A stretch of 64,000 nt of DNA, from NCBI RefSeq assembly GCF_040270295.1, contig NZ_JBELOE010000296.1; one strand, written 5' to 3'. Position numbers and translations under genes: made by a program. The DNA is from Catenovulum sediminis. GTDB taxonomy: Bacteria; Pseudomonadota; Gammaproteobacteria; Enterobacterales; Alteromonadaceae. The notes beneath the pieces were generated by a model. The model worked only from the letters and a program-made list of their open reading frames with translations, made no database searches and had not been told where the DNA came from. This document shows, piece after piece, positions 63,401-64,000 of the stretch. How positions within the stretch are numbered: the stretch's first letter is position 1; every line of letters starts with the position of its first letter.

Positions 63401-63799
63401 GAAAACTATAGCGATAGAAATTCAGCGGCGGAAATTGGCATCTATCAGGCAGAGACCGCAGATATGATTTACCACTATATCGTGCCGCAGGAAAACGGTA
63501 ACCGTACTGATATTGACTGGTGGAAGTTAACCCATAATAACAGCCAACAAAGCTTGGTGATTGACGGCAAACAGCCTTTAAGCATGTCTATTTGGCCATG
63601 GTCGCAGGACAATCTTGATCAAGCCGATCATACGTATGATTTAGTTGAACAAGGTTACCAAACATTGAATATTGATTTAATTCAATCGGGTGTGGGTGGC
63701 ACGGACTCGTGGACAGCGCTGGGCGCGCCGCTGGACAAATATCAGGTTAAATCTGGAAATTATCAATACCAGTTTAAGTTGAAGCTGGTAAATAAATAA
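60482..63799 (+). CDS. GH2 beta-galactosidase (LacZ-type), lipoprotein
   Basis: A 1105-residue enzyme, lipobox LTAC, that trims beta-linked galactose from oligosaccharides. The order is the sugar-binding domain (about 55-240), Ig-like GH2 domain, catalytic barrel, and C-terminal beta-galactosidase small-chain domain. NRHDHNAIRGKALTRADM and VRTAHYPNDPYFLELCDRYGLYVMDEAN are classic. Acid/base is Glu502 (SLGNESGMG) and nucleophile Glu601 (CEYEHAMGNS). It is co-transcribed with GH86, so galactose ends of agar or porphyran oligosaccharides are likely substrates. The lipoprotein signal puts it outside the cytoplasm, unlike E. coli LacZ. Confidence 0.94.
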   Translation: MKIKLTLVCLLGLNLTACAISSNSGNQTHTDSAQVTHKDWEAPEIISRNRLPTRAVPYSYASVDEARVMDRENSHLINLNGDWLFSYQPDDENIDQSFTRPDFDASGWKTLPVPSNIELHGYGIPYYTNTQLPFYSNGGSSPLPDTTPKISLANPVSKYIKSFEVPDNWQDKQVIIHFGGVSSAFYVWVNGHKVGYSQGSRLPAEFDVTPYVKAGENKLALQVMRWSDGSYLEGQDMWKISGIHREVLLLARPKVAIRDYFARPKLAADYQSAELQVRPFLTVSDNSKLKGWTVKSQLYLNDQAVFKQPHQINADLVMQAYPQREIIQFDLINLKVDKPKLWSAESPNLYTLVLSLYNDKGELVEAKSNKVGFRDVKIDEQTGELLVNGKSIKIIGANRHDHNAIRGKALTRADMENDVKLMKQFNFNSVRTAHYPNDPYFLELCDRYGLYVMDEANVESHLFGGQFSNSPAWVPAIMDRIMRMVERDKNHPSIISWSLGNESGMGPAHAAAAGWIKDYDSSRFVHYEGAQGQPEHPDFIQPPRGWYWVPEKMEALGRLTPMANPTDPSYVDVISRMYPSVDYLKGLSDSPYIKRPILMCEYEHAMGNSLGNLDEFWQLIWSRKNLIGGYIWDWMDQGLEHQTESGETYLAYGGDFGDTPNSKAFNQNGIVDSYGNPTPELHHAKYVFQPVHFNAVDLTQGKIKLTNRLFHTNLQQYQISWQLMADNQVIATSVLPALDLAPQQSKTLQLSLTKPAIEPGVRYWLRLSVQTTEDNLWSDAGYEVAKEKFELTDWYQKPIDISTKQAARLKVTEQAGRLIIEAKDFTIEFDKQNGYLTSVDSHFAADNSASGENKQAILVAPLKPNFWRAQTDNDKGAWKSHQTLAFWKTAADKLTLQNFVYRQNAQGVQVAISHALDQHIKVEHSYLINDQGEIKVSVNLQTDAELPPMKRFGMQTGIAQNFNQVTYYGRGPFENYSDRNSAAEIGIYQAETADMIYHYIVPQENGNRTDIDWWKLTHNNSQQSLVIDGKQPLSMSIWPWSQDNLDQADHTYDLVEQGYQTLNIDLIQSGVGGTDSWTALGAPLDKYQVKSGNYQYQFKLKLVNK

Positions 63800-63824
63800 G
63801 CTGAGCTGAATTTGTTTTGATAAT

Positions 63825-63850
63825 AAAAAACGGCCGAAAGGCCGTTTTTT
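63825..63850 (+). terminator. Strong intrinsic terminator after GH2
   Basis: AAAAAACGGCC-GAAA-GGCCGTTTTTT: 11-bp stem, GNRA-type tetraloop and six T. It closes the GH86-GH2 transcript. Confidence 0.95.
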
Positions 63851-63860
63851 GTATTCTACT

Positions 63861-63991
63861 CTAGGGCGTGTTTATCTTTGTTTATAATTTGAGCTGAGAG
63901 AAAAAATGGTCTTAGGCAAGGCAGAAATAATGAAGTTTAGTCATCTAAATAAGTTATTTCTAACGCTGCATAAGACCATTTTGGCCTCAGC
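63861..63991. repeat. 20-bp repeat copy 2 and nested hairpin element
   Basis: CTAGGGCGTGTTTATCTTTG (63861-63880) is identical to 21568-21587. Next to it is a self-complementary block with three nested pairs of arms: GCTGAG/CTCAGC (63893-63898 and 63986-63991), AAAATGGTCTTA/TAAGACCATTTT (63903-63914 and 63971-63982) and AGAAATAA/TTATTTCT (63923-63930 and 63954-63961). It would fold into one long hairpin, like a MITE or REP-type element. No gene is seen in it. Confidence 0.6.
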
Positions 63992-64000
63992 CCGAAGGGC

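Noticed and set aside
1..64000. tRNA, rRNA, CRISPR array, integrase or transposase genes
   Set aside because: I looked for conserved cores, regular repeat-spacer spacing and recombinase motifs and found none, so the island's borders cannot be tied to a mobile element here.

Overview
This window is a carbohydrate-utilisation island from a marine gammaproteobacterium, most likely an agar-degrading member of the Alteromonadales. The taxonomic call is inferred from several things: large TonB-dependent receptors without SusD partners, a TRAP transporter, a PUL-associated tryptophan-halogenase-like protein, low GC content, and many lipoprotein glycosidases and sulfatases. I saw no rRNA, tRNA, CRISPR array, transposase or phage gene.

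Layout. (1) 0.1-13.3 kb: an S1 sulfatase and a small lipoprotein face a minus-strand operon of TonB receptor, Ig-like/CBM lipoprotein, halogenase-like flavoprotein and a large multidomain GH86 agarase/porphyranase. (2) 13.7-21.4 kb: sugar-acid catabolism, with mannonate dehydratase (ManD), a TRAP transporter (DctPQM), uronate isomerase UxaC, a rhamnose/fucose-type mutarotase and altronate dehydratase UxaA. (3) 21.8-24.0 kb: a secreted GH50 beta-agarase. (4) 24.0-24.8 kb: a small double-glycine-leader peptide gene followed by the wreck of an ABC transporter (ATPase fragment with Walker A, and membrane remnant). (5) 25.4-37.5 kb: a compact operon of DUF1549/DUF1553 protein with a haem-c motif, DUF1501 protein, two cytochrome c'-like proteins, a cytochrome b561-like protein, a malate/lactate-dehydrogenase-family oxidoreductase and a GH105 hydrolase, then a second TonB receptor, a LamG protein and a solo LuxR-type DNA-binding domain. 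(6) 37.8-43.7 kb: lipoprotein GH50, divergent from an S1 sulfatase and a GH29. (7) 43.7-51.1 kb: two cytoplasmic GH43 enzymes and a GPH-family symporter, divergent from a third TonB receptor (a probable xylo-oligosaccharide module). (8) 51.4-57.6 kb: a beta-helix protein, a conserved-looking membrane-anchored protein, a GAF-GGDEF diguanylate cyclase and a thrombospondin-type-3/beta-helix lipoprotein. (9) 58.1-63.8 kb: a second GH86 and a LacZ-type GH2 lipoprotein.

How they fit together (inference). GH86 and GH50 enzymes cut agar/porphyran. Sulfatases, GH29 and GH2 trim sulfate, alpha-L-linked sugar and beta-galactose from the oligosaccharides. TonB receptors take up the fragments. GH43/GPH handle xylosides. 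The uronate/altronate enzymes feed acidic sugars, and possibly oxidised L-galactose, to 2-keto-3-deoxygluconate. A recurring 12-bp motif (ATTGTTAACATT) lies upstream of a GH50, the GH50/sulfatase divergon and a GH86, with near matches by the third TonB receptor and the beta-helix lipoprotein. This points to shared regulation.

The least-explained parts are the cytochrome/DUF1549/DUF1501 operon and the unlisted double-glycine peptide gene at 24629-24742.
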